Shown piece by piece: positions 24,709 through 34,430 of a stretch of 64,000 bases of DNA. The DNA is taken from the NCBI RefSeq assembly GCF_900104635.1, contig NZ_FNWC01000007.1, positions 620,001 through 684,000 on the forward strand, written 5' to 3'. This DNA is from Coprococcus phoceensis. GTDB lineage: Bacteria; Bacillota; Clostridia; Lachnospirales; Lachnospiraceae. The notes beneath the pieces are model-generated. The model saw only the letters and a program-made list of their open reading frames with translations, was not told the origin of the DNA and did not search any database. The position numbers and the translations under genes were made by a program. Position 1 is the first letter of the stretch, and every line of letters begins with the position of its first letter.

Positions 24709-26955
24709 ATGAGAAAAAATAAGTGGAAAAATGAATTGGTCAATCCCCTAAAAGATAAGGGGCGGACAATGAAATTGGAATACTTCTTGTCAAATAATTA
24801 TGTACTTACTGTAATGATGATTGTGTTAGATCTATTTGTAATATTAGGTGGAACATATCTGATTCATTTATTGAAACAGTTGCCAGCTATTTTACTGGGA
24901 CAGGATTTAGAAGGGATATTTTCCCTTGTACATATGATTCCGAATTTATCGGAAGTAACCATGCAGGAAGTAGGGATAGTGTTGATAGGCTTGGTAATAT
25001 TGGATGCCGTTTTGGTTATCCGAATCAAGTTATCCTGGTCGGAAACACATTTTAATGTAGGACAAAAAGGTGTCTCTCGGTTTACAAACGAAGATGAGAT
25101 TAAGCAGCAATATAAGGCAATTGAGCCGCTTGAAACTCCTTATCCGGGAAATCCGGGTATCTTAATTTCGAGAATCGGGGAGACATTTTATATAGATGAT
25201 TCGGTTGTAAATAACCTGATTCTTGGAATCACACGTTCCGGAAAAGGGGAAACACTTGTAAAGTCCAGTATCGAGAGTTATTCAAGAGCTGAATTTCAAC
25301 CAAGCTTGATTATAAATGACCCCAAGTTGGAACATTATAAAGTATTTGCTCCAGTATTGGAAAAACGAGGGTATGGAGTGTATCTGTTAAATGCATCGAA
25401 TCCGAAATACTCTATGGGATTTAATTTACTTTCTGTTGCGGTAAAGTTCTATAAACAGAAAGATTATGATATGGCAGAACAGGTTGTAAATTCTTTGACA
25501 CATTCCTTTTTTAATGTGGATGGAGCAAAAGGCGATATGGTGTATTTTGTCAGTGCAGCCGCCGCTTTATGCAGTGCGATGATACTTGCAAGTATCATAG
25601 ATGCATTCCGTGCAGATGAAGAAGAAAATCAGAAACGGTATGAAATATGGTCTTATCTGACCGAAGAAGTAAAGAAAAAACATCCATTTCATTATCGAAA
25701 TGATAATGAAAAGACTATTAATTTTTACAGCATTTTAATAAATTTTGGGAAGTTAGTGGAAAAGCCTGTTGATAAAACTGGAGCTCGTACACTTTTGGAT
25801 GTTTATTTTGAAGAACGTCCAGTGGATGATCGGGCAAGAATGAAGTTTTTAGGCGTGAAAGTTGCTCCGGGAAAAACAAAATCAGGAGTTTTTTCAGAAA
25901 TGTTAAGAGAATTAGATATCTTTACGCTTCGGAATGTCGCAATGATGACGGCAGAGAGCAGTTTAGATATGGAAGAACTTGGATTTGGGGAACGTCCGAT
26001 TGCGGTATTTCTTGCAACACCATCCTATGATAGCTCGCTTTACAAATTGCCAACTATTTTTATAAGGCAGATGTATTATGTACTTGGAAAAATGTGCGAT
26101 GACGGAAAGGGAAAATGCGACCGACAGGTAAAAGTTATTATAGATGAAGCTGGTAATATGCCGGAGATTGAGTTGATGAAAACGATGACAACTATGGGGT
26201 TGGGACAAAATATTTCATTTGATTTATATCTGCAGAATTACGAACAATTGGAAGATATTTACGGAAAACAGATAGCAGAGACAATCAAAGGGAATTGTGG
26301 AAATCACTTCTACTTACAGACAAACTCTGAGGATACGTCAAAAAGTTTTTCTAATATGATTGGTAGCAAATCAATTGTAAACGTGCAGAGAGCAGGAAGC
26401 AAGCTGTCGTTTCACAAATATTATACGGAATCGATTGATGAGCGACCATTATTAAATTATAACGAACTTATGGAACTTCAAGAAGGAGAGAGTGTTATCT
26501 TCCGGAGATCCAAAAGAAGAGATTTAAAAGGAAACAAGATTAAACCAAGACCGATTTTTAACTCTGTAGAGAATGGAAGATATTTTTGGTATGCATATGA
26601 ATATTTTCCAAAAGAAACCTACCCACATCCAAACGATGTGAACTTTATGGATGTCTGCAAAGAAAGCCGGGTGGGGATCAGACTGGAAGAAAGGGTATGG
26701 GATATAGCAAAGAGTTTTCAGATGTTTCGAGAAACAGACGGAAACAAAGTTCAAAGATTGTCTGATTTCCCTGCTTATGAAGAATTAGAACCATTGCTCC
26801 ATAATGTGTTTGGAAAAGATATGGAGGAAAAATATGGAATTGGAAGAGAAATGACAATTGCAGAATTTGCAGATTGTCTAAACCGGATGGAGCTTCCGGA
26901 GATACAGAAAACACTCTTTTTGGAAACGCTACAAAAAGCAGGAAAAGCAGGATAG
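24709..26955 (+). CDS. Type IV coupling protein (VirD4/TraG/TcpA class)
   Basis: The 748-residue ATPase brings the relaxase-DNA complex to the secretion channel. Two N-terminal membrane segments (about 30-55 and 84-105) are followed by Walker A LGITRSGKGET (from residue 173), LIINDPKLEHYK, and a Walker B-type VKVIIDEAGNMPEIE (near residue 480). QNYEQLEDIYG and NCGNHFYLQTNSEDTS are typical of the VirD4/TraG group. The length is normal. A solitary element palindrome sits just before its ribosome binding site. Confidence 0.92.
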   Translation: MRKNKWKNELVNPLKDKGRTMKLEYFLSNNYVLTVMMIVLDLFVILGGTYLIHLLKQLPAILLGQDLEGIFSLVHMIPNLSEVTMQEVGIVLIGLVILDAVLVIRIKLSWSETHFNVGQKGVSRFTNEDEIKQQYKAIEPLETPYPGNPGILISRIGETFYIDDSVVNNLILGITRSGKGETLVKSSIESYSRAEFQPSLIINDPKLEHYKVFAPVLEKRGYGVYLLNASNPKYSMGFNLLSVAVKFYKQKDYDMAEQVVNSLTHSFFNVDGAKGDMVYFVSAAAALCSAMILASIIDAFRADEEENQKRYEIWSYLTEEVKKKHPFHYRNDNEKTINFYSILINFGKLVEKPVDKTGARTLLDVYFEERPVDDRARMKFLGVKVAPGKTKSGVFSEMLRELDIFTLRNVAMMTAESSLDMEELGFGERPIAVFLATPSYDSSLYKLPTIFIRQMYYVLGKMCDDGKGKCDRQVKVIIDEAGNMPEIELMKTMTTMGLGQNISFDLYLQNYEQLEDIYGKQIAETIKGNCGNHFYLQTNSEDTSKSFSNMIGSKSIVNVQRAGSKLSFHKYYTESIDERPLLNYNELMELQEGESVIFRRSKRRDLKGNKIKPRPIFNSVENGRYFWYAYEYFPKETYPHPNDVNFMDVCKESRVGIRLEERVWDIAKSFQMFRETDGNKVQRLSDFPAYEELEPLLHNVFGKDMEEKYGIGREMTIAEFADCLNRMELPEIQKTLFLETLQKAGKAG

Positions 26956-26963
26956 GAGGCATT

Positions 26964-28883
26964 ATGTCAGAAGCACAGATTATAGAATTTTTAAAACTAA
27001 ATTCTGATTTTTTCCGTACGAATGATATCATTCTTACCGCAGTGAGAACGGTTGGCTGGCTGTTGGTAAAGGGTTTTTCTCTGTTACTTGATTGTTGTAT
27101 TACGCTGTACAATTATACGTTTGGTCTGATTGATATTACAAGATGGTCGGTGTTAGAAAACTACCTGAGTGAATACAAACCACTGATACAGGCAATTATG
27201 ATGGCTTCTCTTGTCATTCTTGGGTTTATGTATATGTTTGGGAAGAACAAAAAGCATAATGTGCTTAACAGTGTTTTGATTTTGGCAGTAGTAATGTCGG
27301 CATCAACAACCATTTTTACAGAATTAAACCGATTTTCCATCGCTTTTAAAGATGCTGCATTATCCGGCGGAAGTACAGTCAATGGAACGGAATTAATCCG
27401 TACCAATTTGTATGATCTTTATTATATTGATTCTCAAATTGGTTTAGAAAACTTGAATAGTAAAGGGAAAATCCCACAAGGGACATCTTTGAGTAAAACA
27501 GATGTAGATTACATTAATATTGGCGAGGTGCTTGATCCGGGGACAGATGGCTTATCTAAAAATGCAGAAAGCATTTTAAAGAAACGGTTGATGTCTATAG
27601 GAAATGGAGAATATGGACTGATAGATGCAAAAGATGGAGTCGCATGGACAGACTTTGGAAATACCTACTATTACCGGTACACGTTTCACTATGGTACATA
27701 TTATTTAACTGCGGCTGCAGCAATTTTGATTTATGTCTGCCTTGCGTATAAGAACACACGAGTCATTTATGAAATTTTTGTAAGTCGTATTCTAGTCAGT
27801 TTATATGCTGCGAACCTTTCTTCTGAAAGAAAAGTGGTAAAAATATTGGAGAGTATTCGTGACAGTTATTTTGCACTCTGCTTTACGGTAATTAGTTTGA
27901 AATCTTATTTTCTTTTTGTGGAATATCTCAATTCCAAGACAGAAATTAACGGATTGGCAAGGGGAATCATCATTTTGTTTATTGCTTGGTGTGTCATTGA
28001 TGGAGCGAATATCATAGAAAAATTAACAGGTGTAGATGCTGGCTTAAGCAGCATGACAGGTAAATTGATTGCCGCATATCATATGATACGTGGCGCAGGA
28101 CAAACTGTCCAACAGGCGAGACAGTTCCACATGATGAAAGAGCAAAGAGATGCGATGAAAAATATGCAGGCAACAAGCCAAGGCAGTGGAACTGGTGGAA
28201 GTGCAGGAGATAGCTTTAAAAACATGGAACAGTCAATGGAACAGAACGGTACTCATAACCAAAATTCCAACAGTAATCAGCAGATGGAAGAAAGTTTAAA
28301 GGGAGCTGAGGGGATGGAGAATCGGCAAGGAAATTCTTTTGATGAGATGTCACAAAGCGTTGAAAATGAGATGCAATCAGAACAAATGAACAATATGAAT
28401 GAAGAGTTCCGGATGCAGGATGATAGTAGTGATGAAATGTTACATCAGAATATGGAGCAAGAAGAACATGAGACAGATCAGGTTTCCGGAATGGAAGAGA
28501 AAGGGACAACAGAGAATTTAACATCTGCAGGAGAAGTGACATCGAAAGAACCTTTTTCTGATCAGGAAGAAAAGCCGGAGAAGAATAATGTGAATGATAT
28601 GCATGAGGCGGATCAGAAGCAGGCAAATGGATTTGAATCACAACAGACGAGCAGGAAGCAGCCATTCGCTTATGAAGAGCCGAAAAATATGTTTGAGAAA
28701 TGGGAAAATAAAACGGACAGTAGGAAGAGTTCAAATCATGCAGATGTAAATAGAGCAAGTACGTCTGCAATGAGAGAGAGAACACCAATGCAGGAACAGA
28801 GGAAATATGCAGAAAACTCCCCAAAAAGAAAAGAAAGAGGAAAGTCTGATTTTCCGGAAACAGAAAGGAGAAAGAAACGATAA
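26964..28883 (+). CDS. VirB6/TrbL-like multi-spanning transfer protein
   Basis: The protein is 639 residues from the ATG at 26964 (GGAGG upstream). Residues 25-405 hold about seven hydrophobic segments with an extracellular loop of about 120 residues. The last 230 residues are a disordered tail of Q, N, M, E and S. This layout matches the VirB6/TrbL component of Gram-positive type IV secretion systems, which forms part of the inner-membrane channel. It follows the coupling protein by 8 bp. Confidence 0.8.
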   Translation: MSEAQIIEFLKLNSDFFRTNDIILTAVRTVGWLLVKGFSLLLDCCITLYNYTFGLIDITRWSVLENYLSEYKPLIQAIMMASLVILGFMYMFGKNKKHNVLNSVLILAVVMSASTTIFTELNRFSIAFKDAALSGGSTVNGTELIRTNLYDLYYIDSQIGLENLNSKGKIPQGTSLSKTDVDYINIGEVLDPGTDGLSKNAESILKKRLMSIGNGEYGLIDAKDGVAWTDFGNTYYYRYTFHYGTYYLTAAAAILIYVCLAYKNTRVIYEIFVSRILVSLYAANLSSERKVVKILESIRDSYFALCFTVISLKSYFLFVEYLNSKTEINGLARGIIILFIAWCVIDGANIIEKLTGVDAGLSSMTGKLIAAYHMIRGAGQTVQQARQFHMMKEQRDAMKNMQATSQGSGTGGSAGDSFKNMEQSMEQNGTHNQNSNSNQQMEESLKGAEGMENRQGNSFDEMSQSVENEMQSEQMNNMNEEFRMQDDSSDEMLHQNMEQEEHETDQVSGMEEKGTTENLTSAGEVTSKEPFSDQEEKPEKNNVNDMHEADQKQANGFESQQTSRKQPFAYEEPKNMFEKWENKTDSRKSSNHADVNRASTSAMRERTPMQEQRKYAENSPKRKERGKSDFPETERRKKR

Positions 28884-29234
28884 ATGAGGTATTTGGTTAC
28901 AAAAGAGATTAAATCGGAAACACAAGTGATTTGGAAATTATATCTTCAGGATTTTGTATTTTTATCAGTTTGGATCTTTCTTTGCTTAAACTTGCAAGAA
29001 AATGTACATAAGTCTTTAGAGATTCCATATTTGATTTTTTCCGGAATAGTCGGAATCTGTTTGATGATTCCAGCACTTGGAAATCCGAAACGCCGGACAT
29101 ATCAGGCGCTTGCATTATACCTATTAAAACCTAAAAAAGTAATTGGTTTTCGGAAGAAGGAGAAAAAACATGAAGAAGAAACAGGAACAAGAGATTACAG
29201 ATATCAGGGAAGATATTCCAATACGAAGATATGA
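28884..29234 (+). CDS. DUF5592/PrgI-like two-TM transfer protein
   Basis: The 116-residue protein begins MRYLVTKEIKSETQVIWKLYL, has two membrane segments (about residues 25-42 and 48-64), then NPKRRTYQALALYL, typical of the small PrgI/TcpE/DUF5592 proteins that precede VirB4 in Firmicute transfer operons. It starts right after the virB6-like stop and overlaps the next gene by 65 bp. By analogy it is a VirB3-like membrane part of the channel. Confidence 0.7.
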   Translation: MRYLVTKEIKSETQVIWKLYLQDFVFLSVWIFLCLNLQENVHKSLEIPYLIFSGIVGICLMIPALGNPKRRTYQALALYLLKPKKVIGFRKKEKKHEEETGTRDYRYQGRYSNTKI

Positions 29235-29730
29235 TAAGCAGAAGAAGTGTTTCCAAAAGGAGGATGGAAGTTATGTCAATCTGTATCAGATCATTCCAAG
29301 AGATTTGGTAAATTCAGATGTAGATGAGATTGAAATGGATTGTTTTCGGTGGGCGAAACTTTTAAAAACCTATGGATTAGACATGGAGATCATATCGATG
29401 ATGTTTCCCTGCAACACACATACACAGCAAGAATATTGGGAAAAACGCATACGAAGTAATAAAAATCCGCTGTACCATGAAATGTTAAAGCGAAAACTTG
29501 CGGAATTAGAATACCGGGAAAAACACGCAGTAACAAAACAATTTTTTCTTCAGGTTTTCTTTGTAGATGATAATGAGAGGAAAGAATCTATAAGGTTGAT
29601 TGACAGCATTTTGGGAATTATTCAGGAAAAGGAAAGAAGAACCGGAATGGAAATGCTGGAAGAAATCCCGGAAAAGAAAAAAAGACAGATTTATAAGAAA
29701 TTGGGAAATAAAAATTCACGGATATTTTAG
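29170..29730 (+). CDS. Conserved-looking transfer-operon protein (VirB4-associated)
   Basis: The protein is 186 residues from the ATG at 29170 (GGAGAAAAAAC upstream), soluble and basic, with no membrane segment. It contains QIIPRDLVNSDVDEIEMDCFRWAKLLKTYGLDMEIISMMFPCNT (roughly residues 40-85). This resembles the N-terminal, non-ATPase part of VirB4-type proteins. Together with the next gene it may replace a longer VirB4. A palindrome copy separates the two genes. The function is inferred from position only. Confidence 0.6.
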   Translation: MKKKQEQEITDIREDIPIRRYDKQKKCFQKEDGSYVNLYQIIPRDLVNSDVDEIEMDCFRWAKLLKTYGLDMEIISMMFPCNTHTQQEYWEKRIRSNKNPLYHEMLKRKLAELEYREKHAVTKQFFLQVFFVDDNERKESIRLIDSILGIIQEKERRTGMEMLEEIPEKKKRQIYKKLGNKNSRIF

Positions 29731-29733
29731 GAG

Positions 29734-29751
29734 GGGGACAAAATTGTCCCC
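29734..29751. repeat. Solitary palindrome S2, GGGGACAAAATTGTCCCC
   Basis: 18-bp palindrome with AAAATT centre, just before the virB4 ribosome binding site. Confidence 0.9.
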
Positions 29752-29768
29752 TAGTAGGAGAGAAAATC

Positions 29769-31697
29769 ATGTGGAAGAGATGGAGAAAAAAAGAAAAAGA
29801 GAAAATAGAGATCGTTGAAGATGAACAATTGTTACAAGAAATATCTCCGGCAGGCGACCTGTTACATTATGAATCGTATTCAAGAACAGGGACAGGCTAT
29901 GAAGCTTGTGTACATATTTGGGATTACCCGGAAGTGCTGGATGATTATTGGCTGACGAAGCCGTGCAATCAAGAAAATACGATTGTAACAATCAGTATCC
30001 ATAATGAGGATCAAAATGAAGTAAAAAAGAATTTGAATCGCTCGATTGAAGAGCAGGGCTCAAGAAAAAAGTTTGCAAAAGAATATAAAGATTTTTACGA
30101 TGCAGCCGCTAGAGAAAGTGAAATGAAAGCACTTTATGATGAAATCAATGCGATGGGAGAAGTGATTAAATCTGTTGCCATACGTATTTTTGCGGCAGAA
30201 TCGACAAAGCAAAGTCTAGAAAATTCTGTGGCAAAAGTAATCAAGTCATTAGAAGGGGACACTTATCGCTCCGCAGTGTTTTTAAATGAAACAAGAAAAG
30301 AATGGAAAAGTGTTTATCAAAGTGCAGAGGAGCAGATGAAAGAACCACATACACTTTCAGGATTTCCAATGAAGTCACAGCTCATTGCGGCGGGAAATCC
30401 GTTTCATTTTAGCAGCTTGGAAGACCCATTGGGATCATTCTTAGGAGAAACTGCTTGCGGTGGAAATGTAACATTTGATGCATTTACAACAAATGCAATC
30501 CGTGTAAATGCATCTGCAGTGCTAATGGGAAATATGCGCTTCGGAAAATCATCACTTCTAAAACTCCAAATGAAGGATAGAGCATTGAGAGAGGATTTTG
30601 TCCGGGTGATCGATGTGACCGGAGAATATTCTACATTGGCAACGGAACTTGGCGGAAGAGTTTTAAACATGGATGGAAGTGATGGGATTATTAATCTGCT
30701 TGAGATTTTTAAGGCAGGAGACAACGAAAATATCAGTTATACGAGACACTTATCAAAATTGAGAAAGTCTTATCGCTTTTTAAAGCCGGAGGCAGAATCG
30801 GATGAAGTTAATGTATATATTGAAGCTGTGGAAGCACTGTATGGTAGATATGACCTGATTCCTTATGCAAGAGATGTGAAACAACAGAAACAGATTACAG
30901 GGCTTCCGGCAAAAAGTTATCCAAGATATCGAGAATTGCTAGAGTTAGTAAATGAGATGATTTCTGAGATATTGTCAAAAACATATACAGAACAAGAAAA
31001 AGTTTTGATTGACCGGAAATTAATCAATTTGGATAGAGTAAGGGATCAGCTTCGTATTTTAGTAGATACCTATGGATATCTATTTGATGGTTATACCTCT
31101 ATTAATAATTTGATGGATGTCAAGGTAGTGTCTTACAATATGACAGCATTAAAAGATATGGATTCTGCGATATTTGATCTGCAGCTCTTCAATATTCTTT
31201 GTATTTCATGGGATGAATCGATTACAAATGGAAGCATTATGAAAACATTATGGGAGAGTGGAAAAATTGCGTTGGAAGATGTCACACATACGTTGCTGCT
31301 TGTCGATGAGAGTCATCGTTGGGTAAATGCTCAAAAACTGTTTGCATTAGAGCTTTTGGGAATCTACTTAAGAGAAGGTCCGAAATATTTTACCGGATTA
31401 TGGCTTGCGACACAATCTATCCGAGATTATGTTCCGGATGGAAGTACTAAAGAAGGAGAAAGACAACTAAAAACCATTTTTGAACTGGCACAGTATAAAT
31501 TCATCTTTCATCAGGACAGTAATGTGCTTCCAATCATTGACCGGGTATTTAACAATGTACTTACATACTCGCAAAAAGAAAGGATTCCAAGGCTGCAGCG
31601 TGGAGAAGTCATTCTGTGTATCTCCGGAGATCAAAATATTGAATTTAAAGTGTACTTATCTGAAGCGGATAAACGTCTTTTCAAAGGCGGTGTATAA
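29769..31697 (+). CDS. VirB4-family conjugation ATPase
   Basis: VirB4 ATPases energise assembly and substrate transfer in type IV secretion. The 642-residue protein has Walker A GNMRFGKSSLL (from residue 254), an RVIDVTGEYSTLA segment, Walker B LLLVDESHRW (Asp513-Glu514), and downstream WLATQSIRDY. The length is slightly short for VirB4, in line with the separate upstream gene for N-terminal-like sequence. GGAGAG lies before the ATG. The wall hydrolase gene follows after 5 bp. Confidence 0.9.
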   Translation: MWKRWRKKEKEKIEIVEDEQLLQEISPAGDLLHYESYSRTGTGYEACVHIWDYPEVLDDYWLTKPCNQENTIVTISIHNEDQNEVKKNLNRSIEEQGSRKKFAKEYKDFYDAAARESEMKALYDEINAMGEVIKSVAIRIFAAESTKQSLENSVAKVIKSLEGDTYRSAVFLNETRKEWKSVYQSAEEQMKEPHTLSGFPMKSQLIAAGNPFHFSSLEDPLGSFLGETACGGNVTFDAFTTNAIRVNASAVLMGNMRFGKSSLLKLQMKDRALREDFVRVIDVTGEYSTLATELGGRVLNMDGSDGIINLLEIFKAGDNENISYTRHLSKLRKSYRFLKPEAESDEVNVYIEAVEALYGRYDLIPYARDVKQQKQITGLPAKSYPRYRELLELVNEMISEILSKTYTEQEKVLIDRKLINLDRVRDQLRILVDTYGYLFDGYTSINNLMDVKVVSYNMTALKDMDSAIFDLQLFNILCISWDESITNGSIMKTLWESGKIALEDVTHTLLLVDESHRWVNAQKLFALELLGIYLREGPKYFTGLWLATQSIRDYVPDGSTKEGERQLKTIFELAQYKFIFHQDSNVLPIIDRVFNNVLTYSQKERIPRLQRGEVILCISGDQNIEFKVYLSEADKRLFKGGV

Positions 31698-31702
31698 AAA
31701 CA

Positions 31703-32767
31703 ATGCTTAGGAAAAAAGTAAAAAAATACTTGCTGATATCAGGTATATCTTTTGCAATTGGAATTTTAGGAATCATATTTGTTTCCACCTTAATTGAAGA
31801 AGTTGTAAGAGCAATTGCTGGCGAAGAAGCAAACAAACAGATTGTACAATCAGATTTAGATGGACTTCCGGCATGGATTACTGTGGAGATGGTACAAGCT
31901 GCCATCGACATGATGAATGAGACAGGATATCCGGCTTCTGTGGTATTAGGACAAATGATATTAGAGGCTGGGGCAGATGGCTCTGAACTTGCAAATCCGC
32001 CTTACTATAATTGTCTTGGACAGAAAGCACATTGTTACAAAGAAAGTGGAACAGTCGTGATGCGGACAGAAGAAGCATGGGGAACAGTTACAGCGGAATT
32101 TTCAACATTTGCAAATTATGTAGACTGTATGCTTGCTTGGGGAAATAAATTCACAAGACAGCCTTATGTAGACAATGTCATTGCTTGTAAGAGAGATCCT
32201 GTGACCGGACATTATGATGCAGATAGTTTTATTACAGCATTGTGGAAGTCAGGATATGCAACTGATCCGGCATATGTAAGTAAGGTGATCGCAGTGATGA
32301 AAGGCAGAAATCTTTATCGGTTCAATTATATGACCTCGGCAGACTTAGAAAACGGTTTGGGAGAAATTGGAAATGGAATGTTTACCCATCCTTGTCCGGG
32401 AATGACATATCAATCTAGTTATTTTGGAGAAATCCGGGAATTTGAAACCGGAGGACACAAAGGAAATGACTATGCAGCTCCTGCAGGGACACCTACCCTT
32501 GCAGCCGCAGATGGAATAGTTACCATTGCCGGCTGGTCAGACAGTGCTGGGAACTGGGTAGTGATCGATCATGGGAATGGATTGACAACAAAATACATGC
32601 ATCATTCCAAATTACTTGTAAAAACAGGAGATACGGTAAAAAAAGGGCAACAGATCGGTGAGGTCGGGTCTACTGGACAGTCTACCGGAAATCATTTGCA
32701 TTTTCAGGTGGAAGAAAATGGAGTTCCAGTAAATCCAGACAAATATTTAAAAGGAGATGGAGAATGA
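31703..32767 (+). CDS. Two-domain peptidoglycan hydrolase (glucosaminidase-type plus M23)
   Basis: Conjugation systems of Gram-positive bacteria use such enzymes to open the wall locally. The 354-residue protein has an N-terminal membrane anchor (about 9-30), a lysozyme/glucosaminidase-like domain (residues about 50-205: VVLGQMILEAGADGSELA, YYNCLGQKA, YVDCMLAWGNKF) and a C-terminal LytM/M23 peptidase domain with GGHKGNDYAAPAGTP and GNHLHFQV, which supply the zinc ligands. It lies between virB4 and small transfer genes and overlaps the next start by 4 bp (ATGA). Confidence 0.9.
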   Translation: MLRKKVKKYLLISGISFAIGILGIIFVSTLIEEVVRAIAGEEANKQIVQSDLDGLPAWITVEMVQAAIDMMNETGYPASVVLGQMILEAGADGSELANPPYYNCLGQKAHCYKESGTVVMRTEEAWGTVTAEFSTFANYVDCMLAWGNKFTRQPYVDNVIACKRDPVTGHYDADSFITALWKSGYATDPAYVSKVIAVMKGRNLYRFNYMTSADLENGLGEIGNGMFTHPCPGMTYQSSYFGEIREFETGGHKGNDYAAPAGTPTLAAADGIVTIAGWSDSAGNWVVIDHGNGLTTKYMHHSKLLVKTGDTVKKGQQIGEVGSTGQSTGNHLHFQVEENGVPVNPDKYLKGDGE

Positions 32768-33312
32768 AAGAGAATAAGACAAAAATCATATTACTTTTAT
32801 TACTCGTAGGGGCTGCGCTTTTATTAAACTTTTGCGGCAACCGAAATTCTGTAAAGAACCCACGGGGAGAGTTTCATGTTTCAGAGAAACAACCTATTCC
32901 TGAAGCAAAGATCCATAAATGGAATGAAGACCGAATTTCCAATATGCAGGATAAACTGGAGGACAATCTTCCGTCAGAAAAAAAGGAAGAAAGAAAAGTA
33001 GAAGTACAATTTAAGGGATATGAAGAGTATCCGGAAAAATTCATATGGTTACAAGGAGAAGACTGGAAGCGTTTCCAAGAAGAAGTAAAACAGTATCTCT
33101 ATGTAAAAGGGTTTGAAACAGTTACAACGGTAAATCTGCATCCGGACACGATACAGATCATAAATGAATATGAAAGAAACTTATATTTTGATATTGATTA
33201 TCGAACAGATACATCCGACACACTTACGATAAAAACAGTCTGTGATACCTATCAGGAAAGAGGTCAGATGAGATTTGGATTTGAAATACAATATGGGACC
33301 GGGAGGGAATAA
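32764..33312 (+). CDS. Membrane-anchored extracellular transfer protein
   Basis: The protein is 182 residues. One N-terminal hydrophobic segment (about 8-24) ends LLLNFCGN; the cysteine may be acylated but the box is not canonical. The rest is charged and outside the membrane, with a small alpha/beta domain from about residue 90 (GYEEYPEKFIWLQGEDW...). No known domain is recognised. Its start overlaps the hydrolase stop, so it is made together with it. Confidence 0.6.
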   Translation: MKENKTKIILLLLLVGAALLLNFCGNRNSVKNPRGEFHVSEKQPIPEAKIHKWNEDRISNMQDKLEDNLPSEKKEERKVEVQFKGYEEYPEKFIWLQGEDWKRFQEEVKQYLYVKGFETVTTVNLHPDTIQIINEYERNLYFDIDYRTDTSDTLTIKTVCDTYQERGQMRFGFEIQYGTGRE

Positions 33313-33314
33313 GG

Positions 33315-33593
33315 ATGACAGCACCTAAAAATCTTTATATATGTTGCGAAGAGGGAAGAGAAGAGTTCTTTAAAGCAAAGGCAAAAGATATCTATAAAGA
33401 ATATATTTGTATACAGGACGAAATAGGAAAAGATACAGACATGATCGTAATCATTCAACCGGTAGAAACCTCTAAAGATGGATTTATAACAAGATGTTTA
33501 GAAGATGCAAATCAAATGCAGATCAAAGCAGTCGTTGTATCTGAAAATTTTATTCCAGTCGGCGCTATGGAGCGTGTGCTGAAGGAGGGGTAA
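33315..33593 (+). CDS. Small cytosolic protein of the transfer operon
   Basis: The protein is 92 residues without a membrane segment, with an alternating strand-helix pattern (NLYICCEEGREEFFKAKAKD, DMIVIIQP, IKAVVVSENFIP) that suggests a small Rossmann-like or receiver-like fold. It begins 2 bp after the preceding stop, with AATAAGG upstream. Unrecognised. Confidence 0.55.
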   Translation: MTAPKNLYICCEEGREEFFKAKAKDIYKEYICIQDEIGKDTDMIVIIQPVETSKDGFITRCLEDANQMQIKAVVVSENFIPVGAMERVLKEG

Positions 33594-33597
33594 TTAC

Positions 33598-34392
33598 TTG
33601 AAGACAGGAAAGATAAGAGAAGCAAGGGAAGAACGGATCGGAAAGAAAAGCAGGAAACTTGTAGGATTTCTGATAGTGATTGTTGCGGGATATTTTATTT
33701 TCTTTACTTCAAAGATATGGCTTCCGGATAGCGGAACACTTAAAAGTGCAACACAGTATTATCAGAAACTTGTATACGAAACATATGATATTTACTTGAC
33801 ACAGTGGAAATATGATGAAAAGGCAGACCGGATGCAAGTGATTATTGAGTTAGAAAATAAGGAAGTATTGGATAAAAAATTAGAGTTTGAGGCGGTTGAA
33901 CGGAACAGCGGAACATTGAAAATGAAAGTGCTGTATCAAGATTCGGAATTTGTGCTTTTGCAAATCGAAGAAATACCAAAGATTTGGAAAGAGATTTCTT
34001 TCCGTGTTGGAAAAGAGGATAAAACGGCAAGATTTTATACCAATATAAATGAAGTAGAGCATGGAAAAGTTCAAACAAAGATAACGGAAAAAGATTGTAA
34101 AAAAGAACGTCTTCAGGCGCAGATTACATATGATGATGTGCAGATTGCAGAAAAAGAAAAGAAAATAAAAGCCTATGAAATAGAAAACAAGAAACTGGAA
34201 AAACGGATTGCATCTTTAAAAGAAGCAGTATATCCGTCTGAGGAGGAAACTAAAAAGGCAGAAGATACGATTTTAAAAGCACAAAATCAAATTGCTGTTA
34301 ATCAAAATCAGGTTGCAGAGATAGAAAAAGAAATAGAAACCATTATGCAGAGAACAAAAAATATTCAGCAACAGATTACAGATTTAAAATAA
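33598..34392 (+). CDS. Single-TM coiled-coil transfer protein
   Basis: The protein is 264 residues, starting at TTG after GGAGGGG. One membrane segment lies at about residues 22-40, followed by a compact outer domain (about 55-160) and a long coiled coil to the end (KKLEKRIASLKEAVYPSEEETKKAEDT.., QIAVNQNQVAEIEKEI). Such proteins can act as structural rods of the transfer apparatus. No named family is recognised. Element motif copy 2 follows its stop. Confidence 0.6.
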   Translation: MKTGKIREAREERIGKKSRKLVGFLIVIVAGYFIFFTSKIWLPDSGTLKSATQYYQKLVYETYDIYLTQWKYDEKADRMQVIIELENKEVLDKKLEFEAVERNSGTLKMKVLYQDSEFVLLQIEEIPKIWKEISFRVGKEDKTARFYTNINEVEHGKVQTKITEKDCKKERLQAQITYDDVQIAEKEKKIKAYEIENKKLEKRIASLKEAVYPSEEETKKAEDTILKAQNQIAVNQNQVAEIEKEIETIMQRTKNIQQQITDLK

Positions 34393-34395
34393 TTA

Positions 34396-34413
34396 TTTTT
34401 CTTTTTTGGGGAA
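34396..34413 (+). promoter_or_regulatory. Element motif copy 2 (TTTTTCTTTTTTGGGGAA)
   Basis: Plus orientation, 18 bp before the CpaE-like gene start, closer than at other copies. Confidence 0.65.
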
Positions 34414-34430
34414 AGAGAGGTGCGATAAAC

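Noticed and set aside
28216..28824. Minus-strand 202-codon frame
   Set aside because: It is antisense to the low-complexity Q/N/E-rich tail of the VirB6-like protein; the biased codons keep the reverse frame open by chance.
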